The notes under the pieces were generated by a model, which saw only the letters and a list, made by a program, of their open reading frames with translations, made no database searches and was not told where the DNA came from. From Grimontia marina (GTDB lineage: Bacteria > Pseudomonadota > Gammaproteobacteria > Enterobacterales > Vibrionaceae): a stretch of DNA of 64,000 bases. Each line of letters starts with the position of its first letter. Position 1 is the stretch's first letter. Location: assembly GCF_900060185.1 (NCBI RefSeq), contig NZ_FIZY01000015.1, positions 37,351 to 101,350 of the forward strand, in the 5' to 3' direction. The position numbers were made by a program, and so were the translations under genes. This document shows positions 35,226-46,317 of the stretch, one piece after another.

Positions 35226-36170
35226 ATGTTTCGGTTAATCACCCCTACCAAGGATGATGAACTTAAGGCGTATTTTCATTTTCGCTGGAAGATGCTTCGT
35301 GAACCCTGGCGTCTGCCGGAAGGCTCTGAGCGCGACGCCTATGATGTTGGCTCACACCACCGCGTGATTGTTGATGCCAAAGGCGAGCCTATTGCTATCG
35401 GCCGCCTTTATCTTACGCCGGATAACGATGGCCAAATACGCTACATGGCCGTGGCTCCCCAATACCGTCAGCGGGGCTTAGGTGCACTTATTCTCATGAC
35501 GCTGGAATCGCTAGCTCGTCAGGAGGGCGCGAAGCGGTTGGTCTGTAATGCCCGAGAGGACGCCATTGGCTTCTACAGTCAAAACGGCTTTGTGAACCAA
35601 GGGGAGCTGAGCGAAGAGCGTGGCCCTGTGCGTCACCAGCAGATGCTGAAAACGCTGGATATGATGTCTGACGTGGTGCGCCGCCCTGAGTGGTGTCATG
35701 AGCTCCAGCAGCGCTGGCAGCAGCAAATTCCGATCAGCGATAAAATGGGTATCCGTATCAGCCAATTTACTGGCTACCGCTTTGAAATTTGCGCGCTGTT
35801 AAACGCCAACCTCAATCCCCATGACTCTATGTTTGCAGGCAGTGTTTTCAGTATGGCGACGCTGGCTGGCTGGGGCATGGTGTGGTTGTTGATGAAAGAG
35901 CGTCAGCTCTCTGCGAGTATCGTACTGGCAGACAGTCACATTCGTTACCGACAGCCAATTCTGGAGCGACCGCGCGCTGTCGTGTCTCTTGATGGGCTAA
36001 GTGGTGACCTTGATCGTCTCGAAAATGGTCGTAAAGCCAGAGTGAAACTAGAAGTGACTTTCTACAGCGGGGATGATGTAGCAGGGACGTTCTCAGGCAC
36101 TTATATGCTGGTACCCGAACAGGATCAGGCCGCAGATACCATTGAGAGCCAGACTTTGCTGTTTGGCTGA
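35226..36170 (+). CDS. yiiD: Bifunctional GNAT / hotdog thioesterase YiiD
   Basis: Two-domain protein of 314 residues. The N-terminal GNAT domain contains motif A YMAVAPQYRQRGLGALI (Q-x-x-G-x-G, about residues 76-92); the C-terminal half is a hotdog thioesterase with NLNPHDSMFAGSVFSMATLAGW. The substrate is unsettled in the literature I know. The downstream gene is the convergent AsmA-family gene, 30 bp away, with no terminator evident between them. Confidence 0.9.
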   Translation: MFRLITPTKDDELKAYFHFRWKMLREPWRLPEGSERDAYDVGSHHRVIVDAKGEPIAIGRLYLTPDNDGQIRYMAVAPQYRQRGLGALILMTLESLARQEGAKRLVCNAREDAIGFYSQNGFVNQGELSEERGPVRHQQMLKTLDMMSDVVRRPEWCHELQQRWQQQIPISDKMGIRISQFTGYRFEICALLNANLNPHDSMFAGSVFSMATLAGWGMVWLLMKERQLSASIVLADSHIRYRQPILERPRAVVSLDGLSGDLDRLENGRKARVKLEVTFYSGDDVAGTFSGTYMLVPEQDQAADTIESQTLLFG

Positions 36171-36200
36171 GCCGAAGGGGCAACAGACCCTAAGCTGTTC

Positions 36201-38090
36201 TTATTGGTTTGTGTGGGAGAGGTTGCCCTCACCTGAGACTAAATCCCATTGACCGGATAGCGTGGAAAGTGTTCCTCCCTGCTCCAGGCTGGTCGGTGCC
36301 AGTCCTATCCGGCCACGATCTGCGGCGATAACCACCTCACCCACATTGACAGGAAAATCAACGTGCTCAGCACCCTCGAGTTTCTTCGAAAACAGCATCA
36401 TCAGTGACTGCCCGAAAGATTCTCCGTCGTTAACTTGCATCACGGTGCGGTGCGGCGTGGCTTTAAGGTCGCCGGTCAGACTGTAAGCCAAGCTATCTGT
36501 GTCGCCCCCCAGTGCGGAAATACGCACAGTGAGATCGTGTTCGCCTTCAAGCGGCAGGTTTAAACCTAGCCACCGTGAATACAAAGACGTCGGCAGGCTG
36601 AGGCCTGTACCCTCAAAGTGCCACTGACGGCTAGGACTACTGAAGTCGACACTGGCCTTGGCTGCCAGCTGACCTTGCTGGAAGGTCAGGCTGAGTGGAT
36701 CAAGTTGCCATAAGCCGTCCTCGACGCTCATCGCTGCATAAGGTGAGGAAACCGGAATACGATTGATGCTGGCTGCTTTTGCGCTGCAAGTCAGTTGTCC
36801 TCGCCACATGCCATTATGGCTTGCCTGCCTCAACAGCAAGTCTTTGCCCTTCAGATTCAATCCAATCACTTGCAACGGGAATTCAGGATTCGGTACAGTG
36901 ACATTGGTGTGTCTGATGGACAGACTGCCAACGCGGATATTGTCGAAACGTTCCCACTGCGCGGATAGCGTCTTAGAAAGTCCGCTTTCCAGCTCCAGAC
37001 TCAGACCATTAAGTACCAGTGACCGCAATGATAACGAGGCAGGCGTCATATCCCCGGCAAACGAAATGTAGCCCTCGCCATCAATCTTGGAAGAAAAGGC
37101 GCCAACCTCAATGCGCGATGGGGAGAGCGACATTTCTGCAAGGACATCAGTCAGTAGCCATTTGTCGAAGTTGATCAGATTGGCATTGAAAGAGAGCAGT
37201 GATGACGCATCGTTGGCTGCCCATGCAAGTTCGCCGTTGAGTAGGTTAACCGACTGTGCTGAAAGATTGAGGTGTTCCAGTGTGAAATCATCCACCGACG
37301 CACTGACATCCAGCAGATCGAGGCGTTTGATGGCAATGTCGTAGTCTTCACTTAACGAGCCCCACATCGCTGTGAGATTGGAGAGGTTACGCGAAGGTTC
37401 AATTCGGGCATCACTCAGCGTGAGTTGGTGGAGCATTACTTTCCGGTCTTCAACTGTCGCGCTGCCTGTAATATTGCCAAACTCACTGTTAAACGACAGC
37501 CCCCAAATTTCCCACGTTCCATCGATCACTTCACTGTCGAGCAGAAGGTTGGAAAGCGTCTGGCCATCGATCGAGAGCGAAGGTGCAGACAACTGGAACT
37601 GGCCCTGCCAGCTTCCCCATTTATCGTGCGTGTTGCGCCAGTTGGAGACCTGAATATCGGCATGATCGAAAGCAAACGTGTTACTTTGGTAGGCGACATC
37701 ATCCAGTGCTAGGTGTTTGATTAAAAGCGAAGCCGGTAAAGCTGCTTTGTCGGCCAGATTGATTTTGGCTCTACGAACCACCGCGCTTTGCAAGGAAAGT
37801 GAACCATCAAGTGAATCCCACAGTGACAGTGCTACTGAAACGTACCCTGCTTGATAAATTGTGTTCTCGGTTTCCAACTCAATCAGTTCAGGCTCATTCA
37901 ATGAGAGAGAAAGAGGAGCTAGGAAGTTGTAGTCCAGAGAGTTTGCGCGCAGGGAATAGGGAGTAAGCGTGCTGACAGCTTTCTGCACCAAAGGCAGGCC
38001 GTAATTAGTGTTGAGCACGATGAGAAGCGCACCCAATACGACAAAAGTAATGATGACAAGCGAGGCAAACAGCTTGGCAAGGACACGCAT
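36201..38090 (-). CDS. AsmA family protein
   Basis: Envelope protein of 629 residues. One N-terminal transmembrane anchor (about residues 8-27, VIITFVVLGALLIVLN) is followed by a large periplasmic part rich in beta strands, typical of the AsmA group of bridge-like lipid transporters. The N-terminal chorein-like segment reads YSLRANSLDYNFLAPLSLSL and the C-terminal region has GLSLPTSLYSRWLGLNLPLE. Which member of the group is unclear. Relatives help move phospholipids to the outer membrane. Stand-alone gene; the 208 bp upstream hold only a small hairpin and the pckA terminator. Confidence 0.8.
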   Translation of the reverse strand: MRVLAKLFASLVIITFVVLGALLIVLNTNYGLPLVQKAVSTLTPYSLRANSLDYNFLAPLSLSLNEPELIELETENTIYQAGYVSVALSLWDSLDGSLSLQSAVVRRAKINLADKAALPASLLIKHLALDDVAYQSNTFAFDHADIQVSNWRNTHDKWGSWQGQFQLSAPSLSIDGQTLSNLLLDSEVIDGTWEIWGLSFNSEFGNITGSATVEDRKVMLHQLTLSDARIEPSRNLSNLTAMWGSLSEDYDIAIKRLDLLDVSASVDDFTLEHLNLSAQSVNLLNGELAWAANDASSLLSFNANLINFDKWLLTDVLAEMSLSPSRIEVGAFSSKIDGEGYISFAGDMTPASLSLRSLVLNGLSLELESGLSKTLSAQWERFDNIRVGSLSIRHTNVTVPNPEFPLQVIGLNLKGKDLLLRQASHNGMWRGQLTCSAKAASINRIPVSSPYAAMSVEDGLWQLDPLSLTFQQGQLAAKASVDFSSPSRQWHFEGTGLSLPTSLYSRWLGLNLPLEGEHDLTVRISALGGDTDSLAYSLTGDLKATPHRTVMQVNDGESFGQSLMMLFSKKLEGAEHVDFPVNVGEVVIAADRGRIGLAPTSLEQGGTLSTLSGQWDLVSGEGNLSHTNQ

Positions 38091-38251
38091 TTGGCGATCT
38101 ACTCTCTTCAGTTATCCGACGCGTAAGGTGCAGCGTGTTACGCTGCGATTCTTTTGAGGTTGGCGTAAAAATTGACGTTATTCAAGCAGTAATCCGTTTC
38201 AACACCAAGGCAGTGAAGGAATTTAGAGATTGTGCTGCAAACCACAAAACA

Positions 38252-38279
38252 AAAAGCCCCCGAAGTTGGGGGGGGCTTT
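38252..38279 (-). terminator. Intrinsic terminator after pckA
   Basis: Minus strand CAAAGCCCCCCCAACTTCGG continuing to GGGCTTTTTG; stem of about nine pairs with T-run. Confidence 0.85.
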
Positions 38280-38298
38280 GAATCTTGGTACTTGTTGT

Positions 38299-39930
38299 TT
38301 AGCTGAGCTGAGGCCCTGCTTTGACCATTGCCTCGCCTTCTGGCGTGTCAGTGTATTTCGCAAAGTTATCGATAAAGCGTTTTGCCAGATCCTGTGCTTT
38401 GCTTTCCCATTGCAGAGGGTCAACGTAAGTATCACGTGGATCCAGAATGTCAGGGTTAACATCGTGCAGTTTCACAGGCACTTCGAGATTGAAGATTGGC
38501 ACCACTTTGGTTTCTGCTTTTTCAATCGAGCCGTCAAGGATCGCGTCGATGATCGCACGGGTATCTTTAATTGAAATACGCTTACCAGAACCGTTCCAGC
38601 CAGTATTGACCAGATAGGCTTCTGCACCTGCTGCTTCCATACGCTTCACCAGCACTTCCGCGTACTTGGTTGGATGCAGCGTCAGAAACGCATTACCGAA
38701 ACAAGCAGAGAAAGTTGGGGTTGGCTCAGTGATACCTCGCTCAGTGCCAGCCAGCTTGGCAGTGAAGCCAGACAGGAAGTGGTATTTGGTTTGCTCCGGT
38801 GTCAACTTGGATACCGGAGGAAGTACACCGAACGCATCCGCAGAAAGGAAGATTACTTTGTTAGCATGACCGCCTTTCGATATCGGCTTCACAATGTTTT
38901 CAATGTGGTAAAGCGGGTAAGAAACACGGGTATTCTCTGTTTTAGAACCATCGTCGAAATCAATGGAGCCGTCGTTGCGAACGGTGACATTTTCCAGCAG
39001 TGCATCGCGGCGAATCGCGTTGTAAATATCTGGCTCGGCCTCTTTAGACAGCTTGATGGTTTTCGCGTAACAGCCGCCTTCAAAGTTGAAAACGCCGTTA
39101 TCATCCCATCCATGCTCATCATCGCCGATCAGTGCGCGTTTCGGATCGGTAGACAGTGTGGTTTTGCCTGTACCTGACAGACCAAAGAAAACCGCCACTT
39201 CACCATCTTTGTTCATGTTGGCAGAACAGTGCATGGACGCAATGTCTTGGAGCGGCAGGAAGTAGTTCATCATGGCGAACATTCCTTTCTTCATCTCACC
39301 GCCGTACCAGGTACCGCCGATGAGCTGCATGCGCTCAGTCAGGTTAAAGACAGTGAAGTTTTCGGAGTTCAGACCATGCTCCTGCCACTTCTCGTTGACG
39401 CACTTCGCGCCGTTCATGACCACGAAATCAGGTCCAAAGTTTTCCAGCTCTTCTTCTGTTGGGCGGATAAACATATTTTTCACAAAGTGTGCCTGCCAGG
39501 CCACTTCGGTGATCACGCGGATGCTCAGTCGGGTATCAGGGTTAGCGCCACAGTAACCATCAATCACAAACACGCGTTTGCCTGACAGTTGGCGGGTAAC
39601 GAGGGCTTTGAGGTCTTCCCAGACGTGTTGGTCGATCGGTTTATTATCGTTGGTCCCTTGATCTGACCACCACATGGTGTCTTGGGTAGTATTGTCGCGC
39701 ACAATGTATTTGTCTTTGGGAGAACGACCGGTAAAAATCCCGGTGTCAACAGCCACTGCGCCCAGCTCAGTCACAGTGCCTCTCTCAAATCCTTCCAGCT
39801 CCGGCTTGGTTTCCTCGACGAAAAGTTGTTCGTATGTAGGGTTACGAACAATCTCTTTAACATCGTATAAGCCGTGTTTTGACAAATCGATATTATTTGC
39901 AACCTTTTTTTCGACGTTCATGACAGTCAT
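38299..39930 (-). CDS. pckA: Phosphoenolpyruvate carboxykinase (ATP)
   Basis: Gluconeogenic enzyme of 543 residues (E. coli 540) that converts oxaloacetate and ATP to PEP. The kinase P-loop [11 protein letters not shown] is near residue 250. Other family segments are [28 protein letters not shown] and the arginine-containing [12 protein letters not shown] chose the ATG at 39930 with AAGGAG seven bases upstream; an earlier in-frame start at 39978 has none. The 39931-40176 stretch holds its AT-rich promoter region; no CRP site is clear. Confidence 0.98.
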   Translation of the reverse strand: MTVMNVEKKVANNIDLSKHGLYDVKEIVRNPTYEQLFVEETKPELEGFERGTVTELGAVAVDTGIFTGRSPKDKYIVRDNTTQDTMWWSDQGTNDNKPIDQHVWEDLKALVTRQLSGKRVFVIDGYCGANPDTRLSIRVITEVAWQAHFVKNMFIRPTEEELENFGPDFVVMNGAKCVNEKWQEHGLNSENFTVFNLTERMQLIGGTWYGGEMKKGMFAMMNYFLPLQDIASMHCSANMNKDGEVAVFFGLSGTGKTTLSTDPKRALIGDDEHGWDDNGVFNFEGGCYAKTIKLSKEAEPDIYNAIRRDALLENVTVRNDGSIDFDDGSKTENTRVSYPLYHIENIVKPISKGGHANKVIFLSADAFGVLPPVSKLTPEQTKYHFLSGFTAKLAGTERGITEPTPTFSACFGNAFLTLHPTKYAEVLVKRMEAAGAEAYLVNTGWNGSGKRISIKDTRAIIDAILDGSIEKAETKVVPIFNLEVPVKLHDVNPDILDPRDTYVDPLQWESKAQDLAKRFIDNFAKYTDTPEGEAMVKAGPQLS

Positions 39931-40176
39931 AGGTGCTCCTTGGGTAAGATGTAGTGTAACTGTCGTCCATGCTAGCAACCTGAATTAGCCAATTCAGAGA
40001 GTTAACTCAAAAAATAACTACAAACAAATTAAGAGTTTGTAATGGTCTTAACCAGTCTGCACCTATAATATTACCGTCATGTTGCGCGCATGTGCCATAC
40101 GGAAGTGGTTATTATTTGTACAAAATTAAGCAATTAGAATGCGGCGTATTTTTTTTGGAAAAGAGAAGTGATAGGT

Positions 40177-40204
40177 GAAAAAACCGGCGAAAAAGCCGGT
40201 TTTC
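40177..40204 (-). terminator. Intrinsic terminator after hslO
   Basis: Minus strand ACCGGC-TTTTTC-GCCGGT followed by TTTTTTC, about 40 bp after the hslO stop. Confidence 0.85.
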
Positions 40205-40240
40205 GTGGGGTTTTTGACCATTAATTTTTTGAGAAAATTA

Positions 40241-41116
40241 TTAATGCACGGTTTCTGAAGAGGGACCGTTTTGGTTGAAAATTGCTGAAATATCAACGGA
40301 ATCAAATTCGTAGTCAGCGCCACAGTAGTCGCAGTGAAGTTTGATATTTCCGGTCTCAGCGACCATTTTTTCAACTTCCTGACGTTCAATTGCAGCAATG
40401 GCTGAAGCGCTGCGCTCGCGCGAGCATGAACACTTGAATGTCACAATTTTCGGTTTGTAGACTTTCACATTTTCCTGATGGTAAAGACGGTATAACACTT
40501 CTTCTGCTTCTAGATTGAAAAGTTCTTCGTCTTTGACCGTTTCAGTCAACTTCGCTAGATGATCGAAATCGCCTTCATTGCCGATGCCGTCTGGCAAGAC
40601 TTGCAGCAGCATACCAGCTGCTTTCGATTTGCCTTCTATTTCACCAGTACGCAGCCACAGACGTGTCTTTAATTGCTCTGAACGTGCGAAGTAATCTTCC
40701 AGACATTCCTGTAGCGTGTCGCCTTCCAGACCAACAATACCCTGGTAACGCTCGCCTTGCTCCGGTTCGATGGTGATCACGATGTGGCCTTTGCCCATCA
40801 GATCTGGCAGCGTTGCGGTTTCCGGCAGTTCACCGTTCCAGCGCGCAGTGCCGCGCAGTACTTGATTATGGTTGCCGTTGATAACAATGAGAGATACCGG
40901 TCCATCACCCTGGATTTGTACCGTGATACTGCCTTCAAACTTCAGTGTTGCTGTCAGCAGGCTGGTTGCGACCATCAACTCGCCAAGCAGATCTTTGACT
41001 GGAGCCGGATAGCTTTTGCTGCCCGTCAGCTGTTGGAATGAATCAGAAAGTTGAACCAGTTCGCCGCGTACAGAGACGCCATCGAACAAGTAACGGTGCA
41101 GACTGTCTTGTGCCAT
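40241..41116 (-). CDS. hslO: Redox-regulated chaperone Hsp33
   Basis: Holdase chaperone of 291 residues activated by oxidation. The C-terminal zinc-binding switch is complete: C-x-C in FKCSCSRER and C-x2-C in [11 protein letters not shown]-terminal core matches [18 protein letters not shown]. It lies 18 bp downstream of hslR, so the two are an operon as in E. coli. Confidence 0.97.
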   Translation of the reverse strand: MAQDSLHRYLFDGVSVRGELVQLSDSFQQLTGSKSYPAPVKDLLGELMVATSLLTATLKFEGSITVQIQGDGPVSLIVINGNHNQVLRGTARWNGELPETATLPDLMGKGHIVITIEPEQGERYQGIVGLEGDTLQECLEDYFARSEQLKTRLWLRTGEIEGKSKAAGMLLQVLPDGIGNEGDFDHLAKLTETVKDEELFNLEAEEVLYRLYHQENVKVYKPKIVTFKCSCSRERSASAIAAIERQEVEKMVAETGNIKLHCDYCGADYEFDSVDISAIFNQNGPSSETVH

Positions 41117-41134
41117 GGGATAACTTCTCCGGCG

Positions 41135-41545
41135 TTAATCGTTACTGTGTCTAAATTTGATAATATCGCGTCGCTGCTTTTTGTCAGGACGACGATCTGG
41201 ACTTGGATTGTGTGCATTCATCTGACGTTCAAGGCTTCGTTGTTCTCTACGCGACAGACTTTCATCAGTTTCTCGGTAAAGGGCTTGAGCTTCGGGTGCA
41301 CCACGGCGACGTTCGCTCAGTTGTTCAACGATGATGATTTTCTCATCAAAACCCTGTCTCAGTTTGATCTCGGCACCAATTTCTACCAGTTTGCTCGGCT
41401 TTGAGCGCTGACCGTTGTAGTGAACCTTGCCACCATCGATCATATTTCTCGCTATGGTACGGGTTTTATAAAAACGCGCCGCCCAAAGCCATTTATCCAG
41501 CCGCACCTGCAAATCTTGGTCAAAATCGTTGTGTTTCGAGCCCAC
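41135..41545 (-). CDS. hslR: Heat-shock protein Hsp15 (ribosome-associated)
   Basis: RNA-binding S4-domain protein of 136 residues (E. coli 133). It rescues stalled 50S subunits that carry nascent chains. The S4 domain reads VRLDKWLWAARFYKTRTIAR, GGKVHYNGQRSKPSK; the tail is basic with HNPSPDRRPDKKQRRD. I chose the GTG at 41545 because AAGGAG lies six bases upstream; a longer frame exists to 41608 but would lose this ribosome-binding site. The 275 bp between its start and gspC hold promoters for both. Confidence 0.95.
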   Translation of the reverse strand: MGSKHNDFDQDLQVRLDKWLWAARFYKTRTIARNMIDGGKVHYNGQRSKPSKLVEIGAEIKLRQGFDEKIIIVEQLSERRRGAPEAQALYRETDESLSRREQRSLERQMNAHNPSPDRRPDKKQRRDIIKFRHSND

Positions 41546-41820
41546 TAGACACTCCTTTACGTTCGGGGGGCTAAACTTATCACGTTTGCTGAATACGATC
41601 AGCATCACAATTAGAGCTCTTATATGGTGTTCATTCGTCTAACTTTCAAGCCGCAATGGAATCATTCAGACAAAAAAGGGCTCTCACTTATCGGCAATGG
41701 AAAAGAAAACAGGTAAATTGAACAGTCGATTTCATATTCTTATATTAAGGTGCCGTCAGGTACCAAATGCGGCAATTGACTGAATGGCAATGAAATGCCG
41801 ATGTTTGTAACAGGAAAAGC

Positions 41821-42735
41821 ATGTCTGCGAATTTTGGGATAAAGCGCTCGCTCGTTTGGGCTCAACCGCAACTTGGAAAGGCGTTTCCCGCTTCTCTTGC
41901 GAAGTGGGTGACGCGTTTACTGGTGTTGATACTGGCTTGGACGCTGGGAAGATTGGTGTGGGTTTGGGTACCAAACGCTGCACCGGAAGATGTTTCTGAT
42001 ACACCGGCTGCGGTGGCAAGTGTCAGTGCACAGGGACCCGCCTATCAGCTTGACCAATTGGTCAACCGTCACTTCTTTGGCCGATATAGCGCCAAAGCCG
42101 CTCCCGTCGAGAAAAAACCTGAACCTGTCGTCGAGGCTCCTCGTACCCGCCTGAATCTGACCTTGGTGGGCTTGGTCGCTAGTTCTGAACCTGATCGCGG
42201 TTTAGCTGTGATAGCCAACCGTGGCTCGCAAAAAACCTACGGCATTGGTGAAGCGATAGAGGGGACGCGGGTTATTCTTCGTCAGGTGCAAACCGATCGC
42301 GTTATTTTGCGAAACAATGGGCGTGATGAAGCGCTGATGCTAGCGGGGGTCGATTACAACCAGTCCAGCTCTTCCCCAGCGCCAACTCGAGCGCAAAGCA
42401 AACCGAATATTCCAAAGAACACGGGTGAAGCTGACCTGAGCAATGTGAAAGCAGAAATCATGAATAATCCGCAAGCATTGCTGAAATACATCACACTGTC
42501 TCAAGAGAGAAACGAAGAAGGGCTGGTGGGTTATCGCCTTGGGCCAGGTGGAGACAGCCGACTGTTCGAACAGGCGGGTCTTCAATCCGGTGATATCGCT
42601 GTGGGTATCAATGGTGCTGACTTGACCAACCCAGCAGAAATGAACCGTATCTGGCAAAGCTTGTCTGATGCCTCTGAAATCAGCCTTACCGTCCAGCGTG
42701 ACGGTCAATTGCACGAAATTTATATCGGTCTGTAA
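41821..42735 (+). CDS. gspC: Type II secretion protein GspC
   Basis: Inner-membrane clamp protein of 304 residues linking the cytoplasmic platform to the outer-membrane secretin. One transmembrane helix at about residues 29-47 (TRLLVLILAWTLGRLVWVW), then the homology region (TRLNLTLVGLVASSEPDRG) that contacts GspD N0, and a C-terminal PDZ domain (EAGLQ-type motif AGLQSGDIAVGINGADL). CAGGAAAAGC precedes the ATG. First gene of the operon C-D-E-F-G-H-I-J-K-L-M-N, all on the plus strand. No gspA/B or prepilin peptidase gene is in this locus. Confidence 0.96.
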   Translation: MSANFGIKRSLVWAQPQLGKAFPASLAKWVTRLLVLILAWTLGRLVWVWVPNAAPEDVSDTPAAVASVSAQGPAYQLDQLVNRHFFGRYSAKAAPVEKKPEPVVEAPRTRLNLTLVGLVASSEPDRGLAVIANRGSQKTYGIGEAIEGTRVILRQVQTDRVILRNNGRDEALMLAGVDYNQSSSSPAPTRAQSKPNIPKNTGEADLSNVKAEIMNNPQALLKYITLSQERNEEGLVGYRLGPGGDSRLFEQAGLQSGDIAVGINGADLTNPAEMNRIWQSLSDASEISLTVQRDGQLHEIYIGL

Positions 42736-42758
42736 CTGGACTGGAAACGGAGAACGAA

Positions 42759-44777
42759 GTGAATACGTGGAAAAAACGTAAAACATCCTGGTTAGTTGCA
42801 GGTGTGCTTGCCATGCAAAGCATGGGAGCTTGGGCTGCCGAATTCAGTGCCAGTTTCAAGGGAACAGATATCCAGGAATTTATCGAGATTGTTGGACGCA
42901 ACCTCGAAAAGACCATCATTGTTGACCCAGCGGTGCGCGGCAAAGTGAACGTGCGCAGCTACGACGTGTTGAATGAAGATCAGTACTACCAGTTTTTCCT
43001 CAACGTGCTGTCGGTCTACGGCTTTGCAGTGGTGGAAATGGAAAACGGCGTGCTGAAAGTGGTGCGTGACAAAGATGCCAAGCAATCGGCAATTCCGGTC
43101 GTGGGCGACAATGACAATATTCAGGGCGACGCCGTTGTCACCCGAGTAGTCTCAGTGAAAAACGTCTCTGTGCGTGAGTTGTCTCCTTTGCTTCGTCAGC
43201 TGATTGATAACGCTGGTGCAGGTAACGTGGTTCACTATGACCCAGCAAATGTCATCATGATCACAGGCCGAGCGGCGGTGGTAAACCGCCTGGCAGACAT
43301 CATTGAACGTGTCGATCAGGCCGGTAACAAAGAAGTGGAAGTGGTTAACCTTAAGCATGCTTCGGCATCAGAAATGGTGCGCATCGTGGAAAGCCTGAAC
43401 AAACAAGGTGACGGCAAAAGCACCCCAGAACTTCTTCAACCAAGTTTTGTCGCGGATGAGCGCACCAACTCCGTGCTGATCTCTGGCGAGCCACAGGTGC
43501 GTGACCGTATTCGCCGCCTTATCAGCCAACTTGACCGCGAAATGGCAACCGTTGGCAACAACCGTGTGATTTACCTTCGTTATGCCAAAGCTGAAGAAGT
43601 GGTCGATGTACTTCAGGGCGTATCAGAAAACCTGATTGCAGAGAAGCAAGGTGGCCAGAAAAGCGCTACCGGTGTCGGCGGGGACGTGAAGATCTCGGCG
43701 CACAAAGGCACAAACTCATTGGTCATTACTGCGCCGCCAGACATTATGCGTGCGCTGGAAGGCGTGATTTCACAGCTGGATATTCGCCGTGCCCAGGTAC
43801 TGATTGAGGCGATGATCGTCGAGATGTCAGAAAGCGATGGCGCAAACCTCGGTGTTCAGTGGGGCTCACTGGACGGTGGTGGTATCCAGTTTGGTAACAC
43901 CGGCGTACCCATCACTAACTACCTGGCTGCGCAGGAAGAAGCGAAAGACACCACAACCACAGAATCGCGCTTTGACAACAATAACAACCTGGTTCAGGTG
44001 CCAATTACTGAGTCTGGCGACCCAACCGCGATTGCAGAAGTGCTGGGCGGTGTGAGTGGTCTTGCAGCCGGTGTAGTCTTTGGTGACTGGACCGCTCTGG
44101 TCACTGCCGTGTCGACCAACAGTGATTCCAATATTCTCTCCTCGCCAAGCCTGATGGTATTGGATAACGAAGAAGCCTCGTTCATTGTGGGTGAGGAAGT
44201 GCCGGTTGTAACGGGCTCTGCAACGGGTTCCAACAACGACAATCCATTCCAGACCGTTGAGCGTAAAGACGTGGGCGTGAAGCTGAAGATCACCCCGCAA
44301 ATCAACGAAGGTGATTCCGTACAGCTCAACATCGAACAGGAAATCTCGAACGTCTTAGGTGCCAGTGGCGCCGTCGATATTCGCTTTGGTAAGCGTCAAA
44401 TCAACACCTCAGTGCTGGCTGCGGACCAGCAGATGATTGTGTTGAGTGGCCTGATTGATGAGCAAACCAACGAGAGTGAACAGAAGGTTCCATTGCTGGG
44501 TGATATTCCTATCCTCGGTCACTTGTTCAAATCTACCTCGTCAGGCAAAACCAAGCGAAACCTGATGCTGTTTATCAAACCGACGATCATCCGTACCGGT
44601 TTGACCGCCGATGGCATCACACAGCGCAAATACAACTACATCCGCGCCGAGCAGATCTACCGAGCGCAGGAAGAAGTGAAGTTGATGCCGGGCGTAACAA
44701 CGCCAGTATTGCCGGAATTTGGCGCTGATTTGACCATGCCTGCAGAAGTGCGTGCCATTATGGCTGAGCTGAGGTAA
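42759..44777 (+). CDS. gspD: Type II secretion secretin GspD
   Basis: Outer-membrane channel of 672 residues. Signal peptide ends at [12 protein letters not shown]0 domain ([20 protein letters not shown]), three KH-like N1-N3 domains ([31 protein letters not shown]), and the secretin core ([50 protein letters not shown]). The start is a GTG with ACGGAG upstream. The C-terminal S-domain is present ([15 protein letters not shown]). It needs a pilotin encoded elsewhere. Confidence 0.98.
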   Translation: MNTWKKRKTSWLVAGVLAMQSMGAWAAEFSASFKGTDIQEFIEIVGRNLEKTIIVDPAVRGKVNVRSYDVLNEDQYYQFFLNVLSVYGFAVVEMENGVLKVVRDKDAKQSAIPVVGDNDNIQGDAVVTRVVSVKNVSVRELSPLLRQLIDNAGAGNVVHYDPANVIMITGRAAVVNRLADIIERVDQAGNKEVEVVNLKHASASEMVRIVESLNKQGDGKSTPELLQPSFVADERTNSVLISGEPQVRDRIRRLISQLDREMATVGNNRVIYLRYAKAEEVVDVLQGVSENLIAEKQGGQKSATGVGGDVKISAHKGTNSLVITAPPDIMRALEGVISQLDIRRAQVLIEAMIVEMSESDGANLGVQWGSLDGGGIQFGNTGVPITNYLAAQEEAKDTTTTESRFDNNNNLVQVPITESGDPTAIAEVLGGVSGLAAGVVFGDWTALVTAVSTNSDSNILSSPSLMVLDNEEASFIVGEEVPVVTGSATGSNNDNPFQTVERKDVGVKLKITPQINEGDSVQLNIEQEISNVLGASGAVDIRFGKRQINTSVLAADQQMIVLSGLIDEQTNESEQKVPLLGDIPILGHLFKSTSSGKTKRNLMLFIKPTIIRTGLTADGITQRKYNYIRAEQIYRAQEEVKLMPGVTTPVLPEFGADLTMPAEVRAIMAELR

Positions 44778-44781
44778 TGCC

Positions 44782-46317
44782 ATGGAATTGCTGTCCCAGG
44801 ATACGGAAGTCGAAGCAGAACTGGCTCAGGACCTTGATGTACCAATGGTAGCCACACGACTGCCATTTGGCTTTGCCAAGCGCCATGGCGTGGTGGTGGA
44901 GCGAACAGGAAACGGTTTCCTGCTGTACTACCGTGACCAGCCAAAGCCTGCGGTGCTTAATGAAGTACGCCGGGTATTGGGCCATGCTTTCACACCAATT
45001 CAGCTGCGCTCAGAAGATTTCGAACCTAAGCTGACCCAGCTTTACCAGCGTGATTCTTCCGAAGCCCAGCAATTAATGGAAGACATCGGCGCTGACAGTG
45101 ACGATTTCTTTGCGCTGGCCGAAGAGCTGCCACAGAGCGAGGATTTGCTGGAATCGGAAGATGATGCACCAATCATCAAACTCATCAACGCCATGCTCGG
45201 CGAGGCAATCAAAGAAACGGCTTCTGATATCCACATCGAAACTTTCGAGAAGAGCCTGTCTATCCGCTTCCGTGTGGACGGTGTGCTTCGTGAGGTATTG
45301 AGCCCTAGCCGTAAACTGGCACCGCTTTTGGTATCACGTATCAAGGTCATGGCACGACTCGATATTGCGGAGAAGCGCGTGCCACAGGATGGCCGTATTT
45401 CACTGCGTATCGGTGGACGTGCGGTGGATGTGCGTGTATCGACCATGCCTTCATCTCACGGCGAGCGCGTAGTGCTGCGTCTTCTCGATAAAAACGCTAC
45501 CCAGCTTGATCTGGAAAGCTTGGGCATGACCCCGGCGGTTCACGACAACTTCCAACATCTTATCAAACGCCCGCACGGCATTTTGCTGGTGACCGGTCCG
45601 ACAGGCTCGGGTAAATCGACCACGCTGTATGCAGGTCTGACCGAGCTCAACAGCGCGGAGCGAAACATTCTGACGGTCGAAGACCCTATCGAATTTGATA
45701 TCAATGGTATCGGCCAGACACAGGTGAACACCAAGGTTGATATGACCTTCGCCCGCGGTCTTCGCGCCATCTTGCGTCAGGACCCGGATGTGGTGATGGT
45801 CGGTGAGATCCGTGACCTTGAAACCGCGCAAATCGCGGTGCAGGCGTCGCTGACGGGTCACCTTGTGATGTCGACCCTTCACACCAACACCGCTGTGGGT
45901 GCAGTGACCCGTCTGCGTGACATGGGCATCGAGCCTTTCCTTGTGTCTTCCTCGCTGCTTGGCGTGCTGGCACAACGACTGGTCCGTACCTTATGCCCGG
46001 ATTGTAAAGAACCCTATGAAGCAGATGCCCAGAGCAAAGCTTGGTTTGAATTGCCGGATAGTGAATCACTGACCCTTTACAAAGCTAAAGGCTGTCAGAA
46101 GTGTAATCATAAAGGCTATCGCGGCCGTACCGGTATCCACGAGCTTCTGGTCGTTGATACCCAGGTTCAGGAGCTCATCCATAACGAAGCGGGTGAGCAG
46201 GCGATTGAACGTTACGTTCGTGAGTCTACGCCGAGTATCCGTGCTGATGGCCTGATGAAAGTTCGCAAGGGCCAGACCACGCTGGAAGAAGTCCTGCGTG
46301 TGACGCGGGAGGGCTAA
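44782..46317 (+). CDS. gspE: Type II secretion ATPase GspE
   Basis: Hexameric cytoplasmic ATPase of 511 residues that powers pseudopilus assembly. The N-terminal part binds GspL. Walker A is [14 protein letters not shown], the Asp box [14 protein letters not shown], and Walker [16 protein letters not shown] zinc-binding tetracysteine element (CPDC ... CQKC) lies in the C-terminal third. It starts 4 bp after gspD and its stop overlaps the gspF start by one base. Confidence 0.98.
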   Translation: MELLSQDTEVEAELAQDLDVPMVATRLPFGFAKRHGVVVERTGNGFLLYYRDQPKPAVLNEVRRVLGHAFTPIQLRSEDFEPKLTQLYQRDSSEAQQLMEDIGADSDDFFALAEELPQSEDLLESEDDAPIIKLINAMLGEAIKETASDIHIETFEKSLSIRFRVDGVLREVLSPSRKLAPLLVSRIKVMARLDIAEKRVPQDGRISLRIGGRAVDVRVSTMPSSHGERVVLRLLDKNATQLDLESLGMTPAVHDNFQHLIKRPHGILLVTGPTGSGKSTTLYAGLTELNSAERNILTVEDPIEFDINGIGQTQVNTKVDMTFARGLRAILRQDPDVVMVGEIRDLETAQIAVQASLTGHLVMSTLHTNTAVGAVTRLRDMGIEPFLVSSSLLGVLAQRLVRTLCPDCKEPYEADAQSKAWFELPDSESLTLYKAKGCQKCNHKGYRGRTGIHELLVVDTQVQELIHNEAGEQAIERYVRESTPSIRADGLMKVRKGQTTLEEVLRVTREG